Positions 8,671 through 18,306 are shown, counted from the first letter of the stretch. The stretch is 64,000 bases of DNA from Aromatoleum toluclasticum ATCC 700605 (GCF_000378245.1 NZ_KB899491.1:310001-374000); one strand, 5' to 3'. Made by a program: numbers and translations. The notes: generated by a model from the sequence alone, not told the origin.

Positions 8671-9230
8671 TTTCCGAAAATCCTCGTGACGTCGTCGGCC
8701 GAGAGCGGCCTTGCCGTACCTATGCGGGCGGGGTGCTCAGGATGGGAGGGTGACAAGCCGGTAACGTAAATCCTGATCTCGTCATCCGGCAAAAACAATA
8801 CCTGTAGGTCCTCAGGCTTTTCATACGGCTCGATCAGGATGGTTTTCTTGAGTGCCCGCGTGGGGTTAGCCGGGTCGTTGCGGCAGTTGCTCCATCCGTT
8901 CTCGTCGACGCCCTTGCCGCAGTCGCTCCGACGCCATTCGATCGTCGTGCTCAGCCCGGCATGCCAGTATTTCGGGAGAGCCACGCAGCAAACCACGCCG
9001 CCACCGCCTCCAATACCCACGCCGCTCCCCCACGCACCGTCCAGGTAAAACTCCTGAATTCCTTCCGTAGTGTAGTTGTACGCGGATAGTCCGCTTGCGC
9101 TGGATGTGTCGTCATGTGCGTCGCGCGTGGCGACATCACACCCGGTGAGTGCGAAGGCCAGGAGCCCTAACAGAAGTGCTTGCCCGAGAAGGTCTGAAAG
9201 CCATCCGGTCAAGGTGGTTGTCTTATACAT
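8667..9230 (-). CDS. DUF3304-like lipoprotein, probable immunity protein
   Basis: A 187-residue lipoprotein with a hydrophobic leader and lipobox LTGC near residue 30, so it is probably anchored in a membrane with its body in the periplasm. The rest has several cysteines and a Gly-rich stretch (GIGGGGGVV) and resembles the DUF3304 family found beside DUF2235 effectors. A periplasmic lipoprotein next to a lipase effector is the usual form of self-protection. I use the second ATG (9230) because GGAG lies six bases ahead of it; a start at 9242 is possible. Confidence 0.7.
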   Translation of the reverse strand: MYKTTTLTGWLSDLLGQALLLGLLAFALTGCDVATRDAHDDTSSASGLSAYNYTTEGIQEFYLDGAWGSGVGIGGGGGVVCCVALPKYWHAGLSTTIEWRRSDCGKGVDENGWSNCRNDPANPTRALKKTILIEPYEKPEDLQVLFLPDDEIRIYVTGLSPSHPEHPARIGTARPLSADDVTRIFGK

Positions 9231-9267
9231 ATGTCGCTCCATTGGATGGAGTTATCCGGGTTTCAAT

Positions 9268-10203
9268 TCAATAAAGGGCACTAACCAGGCGTGAATTCAT
9301 CGCCTCAAGCTCGTTCCATTGATCATCGGTCCATCGCATTACTGCATCGCGGAAGCGAAGTTTGCCGCTGCGCGTTGTGCTCCAGGTTTCTGCGAGACTC
9401 GCGAGTTCGTGAAACTTCTCGGAAGTGCTCCAAGCTATGGTTACGAACTGCAATTGATCCGGCGTGTCGGTAATCCCATATTGCCGCGCAACCTCGACAA
9501 GCGACGCGAGGCGGGCGTGTATCGTGGAGGGCGCTTGCGCCGGGGTGATTTCAGGGGAAATTTCGCTCAGCTGCCCGAACAGAATGTCGGGTTCGGCTGC
9601 CTGCATCAGGGCAGTGAATTGGTCGTCGTTCAGGGTGAGCAGCGTTCGAGTTTCGCCGCCGCCCGTGGCCGCGTCGGCGAGGTACTGTGTTTCGAGATGA
9701 CCGTCACGACCGATCCAGGCCCAGCGGCGCACCGTTTGCGCCAACCCGCTTCGCTGGTTGTGGCCCAGAACTCGAAGCACGCCCGGTAGTACGCGCGTAT
9801 CCGTGAACCGGCAATATAGCTGCAGGCCGTCTGGGGTTTCCACGCACGCGAGTTTTGCCAGTTCTTCGCGCCGGGGCATCGTCCCGTCGGTCTTCAACTC
9901 GACGAACGACAATGCAGGCAGGGCGTTTGCCATGGTGAGCAGACGTTCGAGGAACTGCTCTGAAACTCCCTGTACGGAAATCAGGCACGGGCCGATTTCC
10001 TCGTAGGCCGCATAAGGGGTTCCATCCAGGAGGGCGACGGTGGGCGATGCCGACCGCTCGATCTTGCGCAGGGCCGTTGCGCCCAGGATGCTCAGGTCAG
10101 CGATTGCCCACAACTGGAAGCCGGGCGGGCGCGGCGCGGCAAGCCAGGCGCATAGCGCCGGCGCAAGCTCAGGTTGGTGGGGGTCTTGCAGGTAGGTTGG
10201 CAT
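9268..10203 (-). CDS. DUF4123 adaptor/chaperone of a T6SS effector
   Basis: A 311-residue protein whose first 130 residues follow the DUF4123 pattern (LWAIADLSILG, then SPTVALLDGTPYAAYEEIGPCLISV). DUF4123 proteins (Tap/TEC) load a specific effector onto the cognate VgrG and are always encoded between the two, as here. The start at 10203 (MPTYLQDPH) is eight bases after the VgrG stop. The open frame extends further upstream inside vgrG but that part has no family likeness. The C-terminal half is helical and unassigned. Confidence 0.78.
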   Translation of the reverse strand: MPTYLQDPHQPELAPALCAWLAAPRPPGFQLWAIADLSILGATALRKIERSASPTVALLDGTPYAAYEEIGPCLISVQGVSEQFLERLLTMANALPALSFVELKTDGTMPRREELAKLACVETPDGLQLYCRFTDTRVLPGVLRVLGHNQRSGLAQTVRRWAWIGRDGHLETQYLADAATGGGETRTLLTLNDDQFTALMQAAEPDILFGQLSEISPEITPAQAPSTIHARLASLVEVARQYGITDTPDQLQFVTIAWSTSEKFHELASLAETWSTTRSGKLRFRDAVMRWTDDQWNELEAMNSRLVSALY

Positions 10204-10211
10204 GAAGTGGA

Positions 10212-13088
10212 TTACTGCGCGGTGGCGAACGGAGAGCCCGACCGTACGGCCGCGAGCAGGCATTCCTTGCATACGCTTTTCGGGAACAGCGGTAAACCGT
10301 ATTCCTCCTGCACCGGCCCCCCGAAGCTCTTCTTCGACGCATGTACCGTGATCGTCCCCGGACACGCGACGGTGACGCCGCCGTCGATGGTGATGCTGGC
10401 GCCGCCTTCGACGCTCAACACGATCTTCTTCGCCGCGGCGAAGTCGATGTTCGTGCCGGCGCTGACGAGTTTCATCTCGTCGCGGGCGAGGAGCTTGAGT
10501 TCGTCGCTTTGCGCCTGCAGCGTGATGTCGTCCTTCGCGGCGATGAGGCGGATGCCGGTGTTGCTCTCGCCCGCATGGACGGCGCCGGCGACGAGGCCGA
10601 TCGCCTGGCCCGCGTGGATGCGCGCGGCTCCGGCCGCTGCGAGGTTCGTGTCCGCGCCGCTCATGAGGGTCGCGGTATCGCCGGCGGCGATCTGCACGCT
10701 CTGGCCGGCGACGAGGCCGATGCCGGCCTGGGCCACCTGCAGGATCGCGGGGGCGGCGAGGTGGGGGACGCGTTGGCCGGTGACGGCGGTGTTGCCGGCG
10801 TCCGCGTCAGCGGTGGCCTCGGCCGGATCGCGCGCCGAGACCATGCCGCCGGCGAGGCGGCTGAGGGCCGCGAGGGGCGGGTGGTCGGGATCGGCGGCGC
10901 TGGTGCGGGCCGCGGTGCTGCCGATCGCGGCCGCGAGCTTGACAGTCTGGTGTGTCGCGGCCGCGTGCGACAGGGTGTCGGCGAGCGTGCAGGCCTGTTT
11001 CAGTAGCGCCATGCCGGGCGCGAAGTCGCCGGCCGGTTCGCCCGCGTGGCGGGCGGGCCAGGTGCTCATGACGATGCCGCGGCCGGCGCGTAGCGCGCCC
11101 CAGGCATCCGTGCGCAACTCGGCGCCGCTGCCACGGAAGGATCCGCGGTAGTTGCCGGCCTGGTGGATGAGGTGGCCGAGGTTGAGCTCCGAGGCATGCT
11201 GCGTGCTCTTGAGCTGCACGCGCAACTGCTGGTCGCTGTCGTCGAAGACGAGCTGGTTGTAGCCGGCGCTGGGGCCGCGGGCGCCGAATTCCTTGCTCTT
11301 GAAGCCGCTCAGGGCATCCGGGTGGCGGTGGCCCGCTGCCGCGGCGCCGTGCCAGGCGGGGCTGTTGCCTCCTGTGAGGTTGCCCTGTCCGGCCGCGCGA
11401 TGGTCGCTCGCGCCGTCGAACACGCCGGTGTCGGATGCCGGCCCGGCGCGTCCGCCCGGCGTGGGAGCGATGCCGCCTTCGCCGCGGCCGTTGTAGAGGG
11501 CGCCGAGCACGACGGGGCGATCGATGTCGCCGCCGAGGAAACCGACCAGCACTTCCTGGCCGATGCGCGGCAGCCACTGCCAGCCCATGCCCGCACCGGC
11601 CTGGCGGCTGGCGACGCGGACCCAGCAGCTCGAACGGTCGTCAGCGGCTTTGCCTTCCTGCCAGTGGAAGCGCAGCTTGATGCGGCCCAGCGCGTCGCAC
11701 CACAGCTCGTCGGCGCCGTTCGGCACGCTCTCGCCCTGTGGGCCGACGACGATGGCGCTCATCGGGCCGGGCGCGGTCGGGCGCGGGTTGATGCGCGTGC
11801 CGGTGTCGTCCGCGAGCACCGGGCGCCACGGCAGCTCGGCGCGCAGCGCGTCGAAGGCGTTGCCGTAGCCGCGCCTGCGTGCGAGTTCGACGAGGGCGGC
11901 GGGAAGCTCCCGCGGCGCCTGCGCCGGTTCGAGCGCGTCGCCGGTCGCAAGCGCGTCCTCATCCTCGGAGGACAGGTTCTGCGCGAGTCGCGCCGCGATC
12001 GCATCGATCCGCTCGGCGTCGAGGTTGTTGATGCCGACGTGCAGGACGTCGAGCACGGCGAAGCGCTCGCCTTCGGGGGCGGGCGCTGTAGCGGGGTCGA
12101 GCGGCAGCCCGTTCACCGCGACGAAGCTGCCGGGGCGCAGGCTGCGCACGGTGCCGCGGCCGAGAAAGGTGCTCGCGCGCGCCTCCGCGGCCTCCATCGC
12201 GAGGCGTTGGTAGCGCTCGGCCTCGGCCACGCTCGCATGGGCGTACTGGCCGGCGTAGTCGTAGTGTTCGAGCGGCGGCAGATCCGCGCTGCCGACGCGG
12301 TGCGCCGTCGGCACGCTCGCCGCGATCGAGCGCTTGGCGTGGTAGTCGTAGCCGAGCACGGTGCCGAGGGTGGGCGCGAGGCGGTGCTGCGCGCCGAAGG
12401 CGACGATGCTGTCCTGGTCTTCCTGCGAGTCGGCACGGTGGAAGCGGATGCCGCGTCCGCCGAGTGCATGCGCCGAAAGGGGATCTTCCGGGAAGCGCGT
12501 GCTGTCGGCGAAGAGGCGCATGCGGTGGCGGGCCGGACTGTCCGCATCCTCCTCGATGCACCAGCCAAGCCCTTCCTCGGCGAGCAGGCGCGACACGAAG
12601 GCGTAGTCCGATTCGCGGTACTGCACGCAGTAGCTGCGCGGACGGGCGGTCGCGAGGAAAGGAGCGACGTCCTCGTGCCAGTGCCACGCCGCGTGTTCGT
12701 GGTAATCGGCGAACACCGCGTCGAGAATCTCGGGCACGGACTTGTCCTGGAACACGCGGTTGTGGCGTCCGCGCGTCAGCAGCCAGGTCCATGGCACCAC
12801 GGTCAGGCGGTAGCGCGCCCAGCCGCCGTCGCTGCCGAGTTGTGCGGCCGTGCGCACGAGGCCCGAACGCTCGCTGCGGCTGTCGTCGGAGAGCGCGGTG
12901 CGCAGCGTCACCGCCTGCCCGAGCATCGGCTCGAGGGCGAGGAAGGCGTCCTGCGACAGTGTGTCGAGATGGAATTCGAAGCCGCCCGACAGGCTTTCGC
13001 GTCCCCACCAGGCCTCGACCGCGAGCGGCGGGCCGTCCGTGTGCCAGTGCAGGTCGTACAGGCGGGAGCATGCGGCGAGTAGGGGCAT
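10212..13088 (-). CDS. vgrG: Type VI secretion spike protein VgrG
   Basis: A protein of about 958 residues with the VgrG architecture: gp27-like N-terminal region, gp5 OB-fold and spike region (WVRVASRQAGAGMGWQWLPR, GQEVLVGFLGGDIDRP, ALYNG) and a long C-terminal DUF2345 beta-helix. It forms the trimeric tip of the T6SS tube. No other T6SS structural gene is present in the window, so this is an orphan vgrG module that depends on a system elsewhere. The start MPLLAACSR (13088) fits family N-termini; a longer start at 13139 is possible and no strong ribosome site decides. Confidence 0.88.
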   Translation of the reverse strand: MPLLAACSRLYDLHWHTDGPPLAVEAWWGRESLSGGFEFHLDTLSQDAFLALEPMLGQAVTLRTALSDDSRSERSGLVRTAAQLGSDGGWARYRLTVVPWTWLLTRGRHNRVFQDKSVPEILDAVFADYHEHAAWHWHEDVAPFLATARPRSYCVQYRESDYAFVSRLLAEEGLGWCIEEDADSPARHRMRLFADSTRFPEDPLSAHALGGRGIRFHRADSQEDQDSIVAFGAQHRLAPTLGTVLGYDYHAKRSIAASVPTAHRVGSADLPPLEHYDYAGQYAHASVAEAERYQRLAMEAAEARASTFLGRGTVRSLRPGSFVAVNGLPLDPATAPAPEGERFAVLDVLHVGINNLDAERIDAIAARLAQNLSSEDEDALATGDALEPAQAPRELPAALVELARRRGYGNAFDALRAELPWRPVLADDTGTRINPRPTAPGPMSAIVVGPQGESVPNGADELWCDALGRIKLRFHWQEGKAADDRSSCWVRVASRQAGAGMGWQWLPRIGQEVLVGFLGGDIDRPVVLGALYNGRGEGGIAPTPGGRAGPASDTGVFDGASDHRAAGQGNLTGGNSPAWHGAAAAGHRHPDALSGFKSKEFGARGPSAGYNQLVFDDSDQQLRVQLKSTQHASELNLGHLIHQAGNYRGSFRGSGAELRTDAWGALRAGRGIVMSTWPARHAGEPAGDFAPGMALLKQACTLADTLSHAAATHQTVKLAAAIGSTAARTSAADPDHPPLAALSRLAGGMVSARDPAEATADADAGNTAVTGQRVPHLAAPAILQVAQAGIGLVAGQSVQIAAGDTATLMSGADTNLAAAGAARIHAGQAIGLVAGAVHAGESNTGIRLIAAKDDITLQAQSDELKLLARDEMKLVSAGTNIDFAAAKKIVLSVEGGASITIDGGVTVACPGTITVHASKKSFGGPVQEEYGLPLFPKSVCKECLLAAVRSGSPFATAQ

Positions 13089-13263
13089 TTCGTCGAGTCT
13101 GGAACCGGCAGAGATTTTAAAAGACCAATAGCATAGCACTTTGACATGTATGACGCGGTCGTTGCGGGTTGGACGTTATCGGGCGGCCGCGTGCCCGTCA
13201 GCTCAGCGGCGAGTAAATGAATCCGAGGTGCCTTGTATTTGCCCGCGAAACATCCTAAATTAC

Positions 13264-13277
13264 TGACTGGTTAGTCA
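13264..13277. promoter_or_regulatory. Operator for the TetR-type repressor
   Basis: TGACTGGTTAGTCA is an inverted repeat (TGACT/AGTCA arms, 4-bp centre) 35 bp ahead of the tetR-family ATG. Motifs of this TGACT-AGTCA shape are typical operators of TetR proteins that regulate RND pumps. It lies between the divergent vgrG and tetR genes and probably mediates autorepression of the efflux operon. Confidence 0.65.
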
Positions 13278-13311
13278 TTAATACGGCGCAGTTCGCCGGT
13301 TCCCCGCCCGC

Positions 13312-13962
13312 ATGTCCGACTCCATCCGCCCGCCAGCACGCCGACGCCGCAAGGAGGCGCGCCCGCAGGAGCTCACCGCCGCCGCGCTGTCGCTCTTCGT
13401 CGAGAAGGGTTTCGCGGCGACGCGGCTCGATGACATCGCCGAACGCGCAGGCGTCTCCAAGGGCACCCTGTACCTCTATTTCGACAGCAAGGACGCGCTG
13501 TTCAAGGCCGTGATCAAGGAGGGCATCGTCTCTGCGCTGCACGCGGGCGAAGCGCTGTTCGACGAGTACGACGATCCGCTGGAACTGTTGCGCACGATCC
13601 TGCTGGGCTGGTGGGAGCGTATCGGCAATACCGAACTGGGCGGCATCCCGAAGTTGATGATGTCCGAAGCACGCAATTTCCCCGACGTTGCCCTCTATTA
13701 CCAGCAGGAAGTCCTGCAGCGCGGCACGGCGCTCCTGCGCAAGGCCGTCACGCTCGGCATCGAGCGCGGCGTGTTCCGGCAGGTCGACGCCGATGCGATC
13801 TGCAGTGTCCTGATCGCGCCGCTCGTCTATCGGGCGATGTGGCGACAGTCCTTTGGTCCCGCCTGCGGACAGGAAACCGACACGGCGCAGTACCTGCACA
13901 CCTATTTCGACCTGATCCTGAACGGCCTGCTGGCCGGGGCGCCAAGCGGAGATGCGCGATGA
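13312..13962 (+). CDS. TetR/AcrR-family repressor of an RND pump
   Basis: A 216-residue regulator with the N-terminal helix-turn-helix typical of the family (AALSLFVEKGFAATRLDDIAERAGVSKGTLYLYF, split here by motif: FVEKGF, IAERAGVSKGTLY) and a ligand-binding C-terminal helical domain. It is the first gene of an operon: its stop overlaps the ATG of the adaptor gene (ATGA at 13959). This and the palindrome upstream suggest it represses its own pump until a toxic ligand binds. Confidence 0.9.
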   Translation: MSDSIRPPARRRRKEARPQELTAAALSLFVEKGFAATRLDDIAERAGVSKGTLYLYFDSKDALFKAVIKEGIVSALHAGEALFDEYDDPLELLRTILLGWWERIGNTELGGIPKLMMSEARNFPDVALYYQQEVLQRGTALLRKAVTLGIERGVFRQVDADAICSVLIAPLVYRAMWRQSFGPACGQETDTAQYLHTYFDLILNGLLAGAPSGDAR

Positions 13963-15050
13963 AGACGACACTGAGGGCCCTCTCCCTGGCCGCCCTGCTT
14001 GCCGGATGTTCCGGTCCGGCACCCATCGACAAGCCTCCCCGCGCCGTCCTGGTGCGCACCATCGGGAGTGCCGCGTCCGAGCCGCAGCTGCGCGTATACA
14101 CCGGCGAGGTGCGCGCGCGCCATGAGGCGGACATCGGATTCCGCATTGGCGGCAAGCTCGTCGAGCGCAACGTCGATGTCGGCGCGCGCGTGCGGCCCGG
14201 CGCGGTGCTCGCGCGCCTGGACCCGCAGGACGTGAGGCTCGCCGAACAGGCGGCCGCGGCGCAAGTGTCGGCGGCGGAGGCCGAGGTCGCGCTGGCGCGT
14301 GCGGAATTCGAGCGCGTGCAGAACCTGCACGCACGCAACTTCGTCAGTGCTTCCGCGCTGGATGGCCGGCGTACCGCGCAGCAGGCGGCCGAAGCGCGGT
14401 TGCGCCAGGCCCGTGCGCAACTCGCGACGGCCGGCAATCAGGCTGCTTATGCGGCCCTGAGCGTTGCCGACGAGGGTGTGGTCACCGCCGCCCTCGCGGA
14501 AGCCGGGCAGGTCGTCGCGGCTGGCCAGCCGGTGCTGCGCGTCGCGCGCCCCGACGAACGCGAAATCCTGATCCACGTGCCGGAAGGCCGGATCGCGGAA
14601 CTGCAGCCGGGTTCGCCCGCTGCCGTGCGCGCGTGGGCAAATCCGGCGCGCACTTACGCCGCGACGGTCCGCGAAATTGCCCCCGCGGCTGATGTCGCGA
14701 CCCGTTCCTACGCCGTGCGCGTGAGCGTGGCGGAGGCCGACGACGCCCTGCCGCTCGGCGCAACGGCGAGCGTCGCCTTCACGGAGGTCCACGATGCCGC
14801 GCAGACGATTCTTCCGCTGGCCGCGGTGACCCGCGTCGATGGCCGTGCGACGGTGTGGGTTGTCGACGAGGCTTCGCACCTCGCGCCGCTCGCCGTGGAT
14901 GCACGGGCGTTCCGCGAAGACGGCGTGGTCGTTGGCGGGCTGGCCGCGGGTTCGCGCGTCGTGCTCACGGGCGTGCATCGCCTGGTCGCGGGCGAAACCG
15001 TGCGCGCGGTCGACGAGGCCGCGCCGGTGGCGCTGGACGTACGCAAATGA
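13959..15050 (+). CDS. RND efflux periplasmic adaptor lipoprotein (HlyD/AcrA type)
   Basis: A 363-residue membrane-fusion protein. Lipobox LLAGC near residue 18 anchors it to the inner membrane. A barrel-sandwich hybrid domain (IGFRIGGKLVERNVDVGARV) is split by a coiled-coil hairpin (about 95-160), followed by beta-barrel and membrane-proximal domains. It links the pump encoded next to an outer-membrane channel, perhaps the TolC protein at 19.4 kb. ATGA overlaps join it to both neighbours, so the three genes are translationally coupled. Confidence 0.9.
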   Translation: MKTTLRALSLAALLAGCSGPAPIDKPPRAVLVRTIGSAASEPQLRVYTGEVRARHEADIGFRIGGKLVERNVDVGARVRPGAVLARLDPQDVRLAEQAAAAQVSAAEAEVALARAEFERVQNLHARNFVSASALDGRRTAQQAAEARLRQARAQLATAGNQAAYAALSVADEGVVTAALAEAGQVVAAGQPVLRVARPDEREILIHVPEGRIAELQPGSPAAVRAWANPARTYAATVREIAPAADVATRSYAVRVSVAEADDALPLGATASVAFTEVHDAAQTILPLAAVTRVDGRATVWVVDEASHLAPLAVDARAFREDGVVVGGLAAGSRVVLTGVHRLVAGETVRAVDEAAPVALDVRK

Positions 15051-18000
15051 CCGCCCCGCGGGATTTTCACGAAGGGCGCTTCAACATCTCCGCCTGGGGC
15101 CTGCGCCACCAGACGCTGGTGGCCTACTTCATGGCCGTGCTGGCGGTGATCGGCCTCTACTCGTATTCCCGTCTCGGCCAGTCGGAGGACCCGCCCTTCA
15201 CCTTCAAGGTGATGGTGATCCGCACCGAGTGGCCGGGCACTTCCGCCGAAGAGGTCGCGCGCCAGGTCACCGACAAGATCGAAAAGAAGCTGCAGGAAGT
15301 CGCCCAGGTCGACGTGCTGCGCAGCTTCTCGCGCCCGGGCGAGTCGATGGTGTTCTTCGTCGCAAAGGATTCGACCCCGGCGCGCGAGATGCCCGAAGTC
15401 TGGTACCAGGTGCGCAAGAAGGTCGGCGACATGCGCCACACCCTGCCGCAGGGCATCGTCGGACCGACCTTCAATGACGAATTCGGCGACACCTACGGCA
15501 ACATCTTCGCGCTGGTTGGCGAGGGCCTCGACTACGCCGAGCTCAAGCGCTACGCCGAGGCGATCCGCGGCGAAGTCCTGCGCGTGCCCGACGTCGCGAA
15601 GGTCAGTTTCTTCGGCGAGCAGCCCGAGCGCGTGTACATCGAGCTGTCGAACATCAAGCTCGCGACCTTCGGCCTGTCGGTGCGCGACATCGCCGGCGCG
15701 CTCGCGGGCCAGAACGCGACCACCGGCGCCGGTTTCTTCGATACCGGCGACGAGCGCGTGTGGCTGCGCCCGAGCGGCGCTTTCGAGGACCTCGACGCGA
15801 TCCGCGACACCGTCATCCGCGCCCAGGGGCGCAGCTTCCGCCTGGGCGACGTCGCCGAAGTGCGCCGCGGCTTCGCCGACCCGCCGCGCGAGCGCATGCG
15901 CTTCAAGGGCGAGGACGCCCTCGGCATCGGCGTGTCGATGCGATCAGGCGGCGACATCATCGCACTCGGCCGCCACCTCGATCAGGCCATCGCGCGCATC
16001 GACGCGCAACTTCCCGTCGGAGTCCGCCTCGAGCGCGTCGCCGATCAGCCGCGCGCGGTCGCGCGCTCGGTCGGCGAGTTCGTCCGCGTACTCGCCGAGG
16101 CGGTCGTCATCGTCATGGCGGTGAGCCTGCTCTCGCTCGGCCTGCGCACGGGGGTCGTCGTGCTCGTGATCATCCCCGTCGTGCTTGCGATCACCTTCCT
16201 CTTCATGAACATCCTGGGCATTGGCCTGCACAAGATATCGCTCGGTGCGCTGATCCTCGCGCTGGGCCTGCTCGTCGACGACGCGATCATCGCCGTCGAG
16301 ATGATGGCCACGAAGATGGAGCAGGGCTGGGAGCGCGCGAAGGCCGCAAGTGCCGCCTACGTCTCCACCGCGATGCCCATGCTCTCCGGTACGCTCGTGA
16401 CCGCGGCGGGCTTCCTGCCGATCGCGACCGCAGCATCGGCAACGGGCGAATACACGCGCTCGATCTTCCAGGTCACGGTCATCGCGCTGCTGGTCTCGTG
16501 GGTTGCGGCGGTGCTCTTCGTGCCTTGGCTCGGCTACCACATCCTGCCCGACTTCCAAGCGCAGCGCGGCAAACCGTCGGTGCTCGCGCGTCTCCTCGGC
16601 CGTCTGTCGCCGCGGCTCGGAACGCGTCTCGCCGAACGCGACGCCCATGCTCACGAACTGCACGACGAATACGCGATCTACCACTCGTCCTTTTATACGC
16701 GCCTGCGTGCGGTCGTCGATGCCTGTGTCGCGCACCGCTGGATCGTCATTGCACTGACCTTGCTCGTCTTCGCCGCTTCACTGGTCGTGTTCGGGCGTTT
16801 CGTGCCGCAGCAGTTCTTTCCCGAGTCGACCCGCCCGGAACTGCTTGTAGACCTGCGCCTTTCCGAGGGCGCCTCCCATCAGGCGACGGAGCGCGCCGTT
16901 CGGCGTCTGGAAACCTTTCTCGACACCCAAACAGGCATCGAAAACTACGTCGCCTGGGTCGGTGGCGGCAGTCCGCGCTTCTACCTGCCGCTCGACCAGC
17001 AGCTTCCGCAAACGAGCTTTGCCCAGTTCGTGATCCTGACCGCAGGCCCGGAAGCGCGCGAAGCCTTGCGCACCAAGCTGATCGCGCTGTTCGACGAAGC
17101 ACCGGCCGAACTCATCGGTGTCGTCAATCGGCTCGAGAACGGCCCGCCGGTCGGCTTCCCCGTGCAGTATCGCGTCAGCGGCCAGGATCTCGACGAATTG
17201 CGCCGCATCGCGCACGAGGTCGCCGCGAACATGCGCACCCACCCGCAACTCTCCAATGTCCATCTCGACTGGGAAGAGCCCTCCAAGCGTGTGCGCCTCA
17301 AGGTCGATCAGGACAAGGCGCGACTTCTCGGTCTCACTACGCAGGACATCGCGACGCTGCTCAACACCTCGGTGCAGGGATTCGCCGTCACCCAGTTCCG
17401 CAAAGGCACCGAGACCATCGACGTGATGCTGCGCGGCGCCGAATCCGAGCGCGTGCATCTGGGGCTGCTGCCGGACCTTGCGATCCCGGTCGGCGGCGGC
17501 CGCAGCGTCTCCCTCGCCCAGGTCGCGACTGCCGAATACGGTTTCGAGCAGGGCGTTGTCTGGCGCCGCAACCGCGTCCCCACCGTCACGGTCCGCGCGA
17601 CCCTGTACGGCGGCGTCCAACCGGCTGTCGTCGTCGCCGATCTCGCCCCGCAGATCGCGTCGATCGAAGCCGCGCTGCCCTTGGGATACCGCGTCGAGGT
17701 CGGCGGCGCAGTAGAGGAGAGCGCCAAGGGGGGTACGTCCGTCGCCGCGGGTATGCCGCTCTTTCTCATCGCCGTGCTCACCGTGCTCATGCTGCAGTTG
17801 CAGAGCTTCTCGCTCGTCGCGATGGTGGTCCTCACGGCTCCGCTCGGCATGATCGGCGTCACCGCCTTCCTGCTCGCCTTCGGCAAACCCTTCGGCTTCG
17901 TCGCCATGCTCGGCACGATCGCGCTCTCCGGCATGATCATGCGCAACTCCGTGATCCTCATCGACCAGATCGGCCAGGACCGCGAGCACGGCCGCAGCGC

Positions 18001-18262
18001 ATGGGATGCCATCGTCGAATCGACCGTGCGCCGCTTCCGCCCCATCATGCTCACTGCCGCCGCGGCGATCCTCGCGATGATCCCGCTCTCGCGCAGCGCC
18101 TTCTTCGGCCCCATGGCCGTCGCCATCATGGGCGGCCTCACCGTCGCCACCGTGCTCACCCTGATCTTCCTGCCCGCGTTGTATGCAGCGTGGTACCGCG
18201 TGCGGCGCGAACCGCGGAAAGGCGGGGAAGACGGGCAGCCCGCACCGCAGCAAGTACGCTAA
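15047..18262 (+). CDS. RND efflux transporter (AcrB/HAE-1 superfamily)
   Basis: A 1071-residue inner-membrane pump with the 12-helix RND layout and two large periplasmic loops. The proton-relay acidic pair is visible in GLLVDDAIIAVE (helix 4). Helix-rich blocks appear at about 30-50, 340-530 and 870-1055. The length fits HAE-1 multidrug pumps. The DD pair and lack of a metal-binding signature argue against a CzcA metal pump, but the substrate cannot be told. The operon tetR-adaptor-pump has no channel gene of its own. Confidence 0.9.
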   Translation: MTAPRDFHEGRFNISAWGLRHQTLVAYFMAVLAVIGLYSYSRLGQSEDPPFTFKVMVIRTEWPGTSAEEVARQVTDKIEKKLQEVAQVDVLRSFSRPGESMVFFVAKDSTPAREMPEVWYQVRKKVGDMRHTLPQGIVGPTFNDEFGDTYGNIFALVGEGLDYAELKRYAEAIRGEVLRVPDVAKVSFFGEQPERVYIELSNIKLATFGLSVRDIAGALAGQNATTGAGFFDTGDERVWLRPSGAFEDLDAIRDTVIRAQGRSFRLGDVAEVRRGFADPPRERMRFKGEDALGIGVSMRSGGDIIALGRHLDQAIARIDAQLPVGVRLERVADQPRAVARSVGEFVRVLAEAVVIVMAVSLLSLGLRTGVVVLVIIPVVLAITFLFMNILGIGLHKISLGALILALGLLVDDAIIAVEMMATKMEQGWERAKAASAAYVSTAMPMLSGTLVTAAGFLPIATAASATGEYTRSIFQVTVIALLVSWVAAVLFVPWLGYHILPDFQAQRGKPSVLARLLGRLSPRLGTRLAERDAHAHELHDEYAIYHSSFYTRLRAVVDACVAHRWIVIALTLLVFAASLVVFGRFVPQQFFPESTRPELLVDLRLSEGASHQATERAVRRLETFLDTQTGIENYVAWVGGGSPRFYLPLDQQLPQTSFAQFVILTAGPEAREALRTKLIALFDEAPAELIGVVNRLENGPPVGFPVQYRVSGQDLDELRRIAHEVAANMRTHPQLSNVHLDWEEPSKRVRLKVDQDKARLLGLTTQDIATLLNTSVQGFAVTQFRKGTETIDVMLRGAESERVHLGLLPDLAIPVGGGRSVSLAQVATAEYGFEQGVVWRRNRVPTVTVRATLYGGVQPAVVVADLAPQIASIEAALPLGYRVEVGGAVEESAKGGTSVAAGMPLFLIAVLTVLMLQLQSFSLVAMVVLTAPLGMIGVTAFLLAFGKPFGFVAMLGTIALSGMIMRNSVILIDQIGQDREHGRSAWDAIVESTVRRFRPIMLTAAAAILAMIPLSRSAFFGPMAVAIMGGLTVATVLTLIFLPALYAAWYRVRREPRKGGEDGQPAPQQVR

Positions 18263-18292
18263 AATGCACAAGTTTACTTATCGCGCACTAAA

Positions 18293-18306
18293 TTAGCGTG
18301 TGCTAA
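18293..18306. promoter_or_regulatory. Inverted repeat ahead of the methyltransferase gene
   Basis: TTAGCGTGTGCTAA has perfect TTAGC/GCTAA arms around a 4-bp centre. It overlaps a larger imperfect palindrome (GCGCACTAA ... TTAGCGTGTGC) and a -10-like TAATAT (18304-18309). It is 24 bp ahead of the ATG at 18330, within the gap behind the RND pump gene. An operator for an unknown repressor is the simplest reading. Confidence 0.4.

Noticed and set aside
15047-18262. CzcA-type heavy-metal pump
   Set aside because: The proton relay reads GLLVDDAII and there are no metal-binding partner genes; the TetR control fits a multidrug pump.
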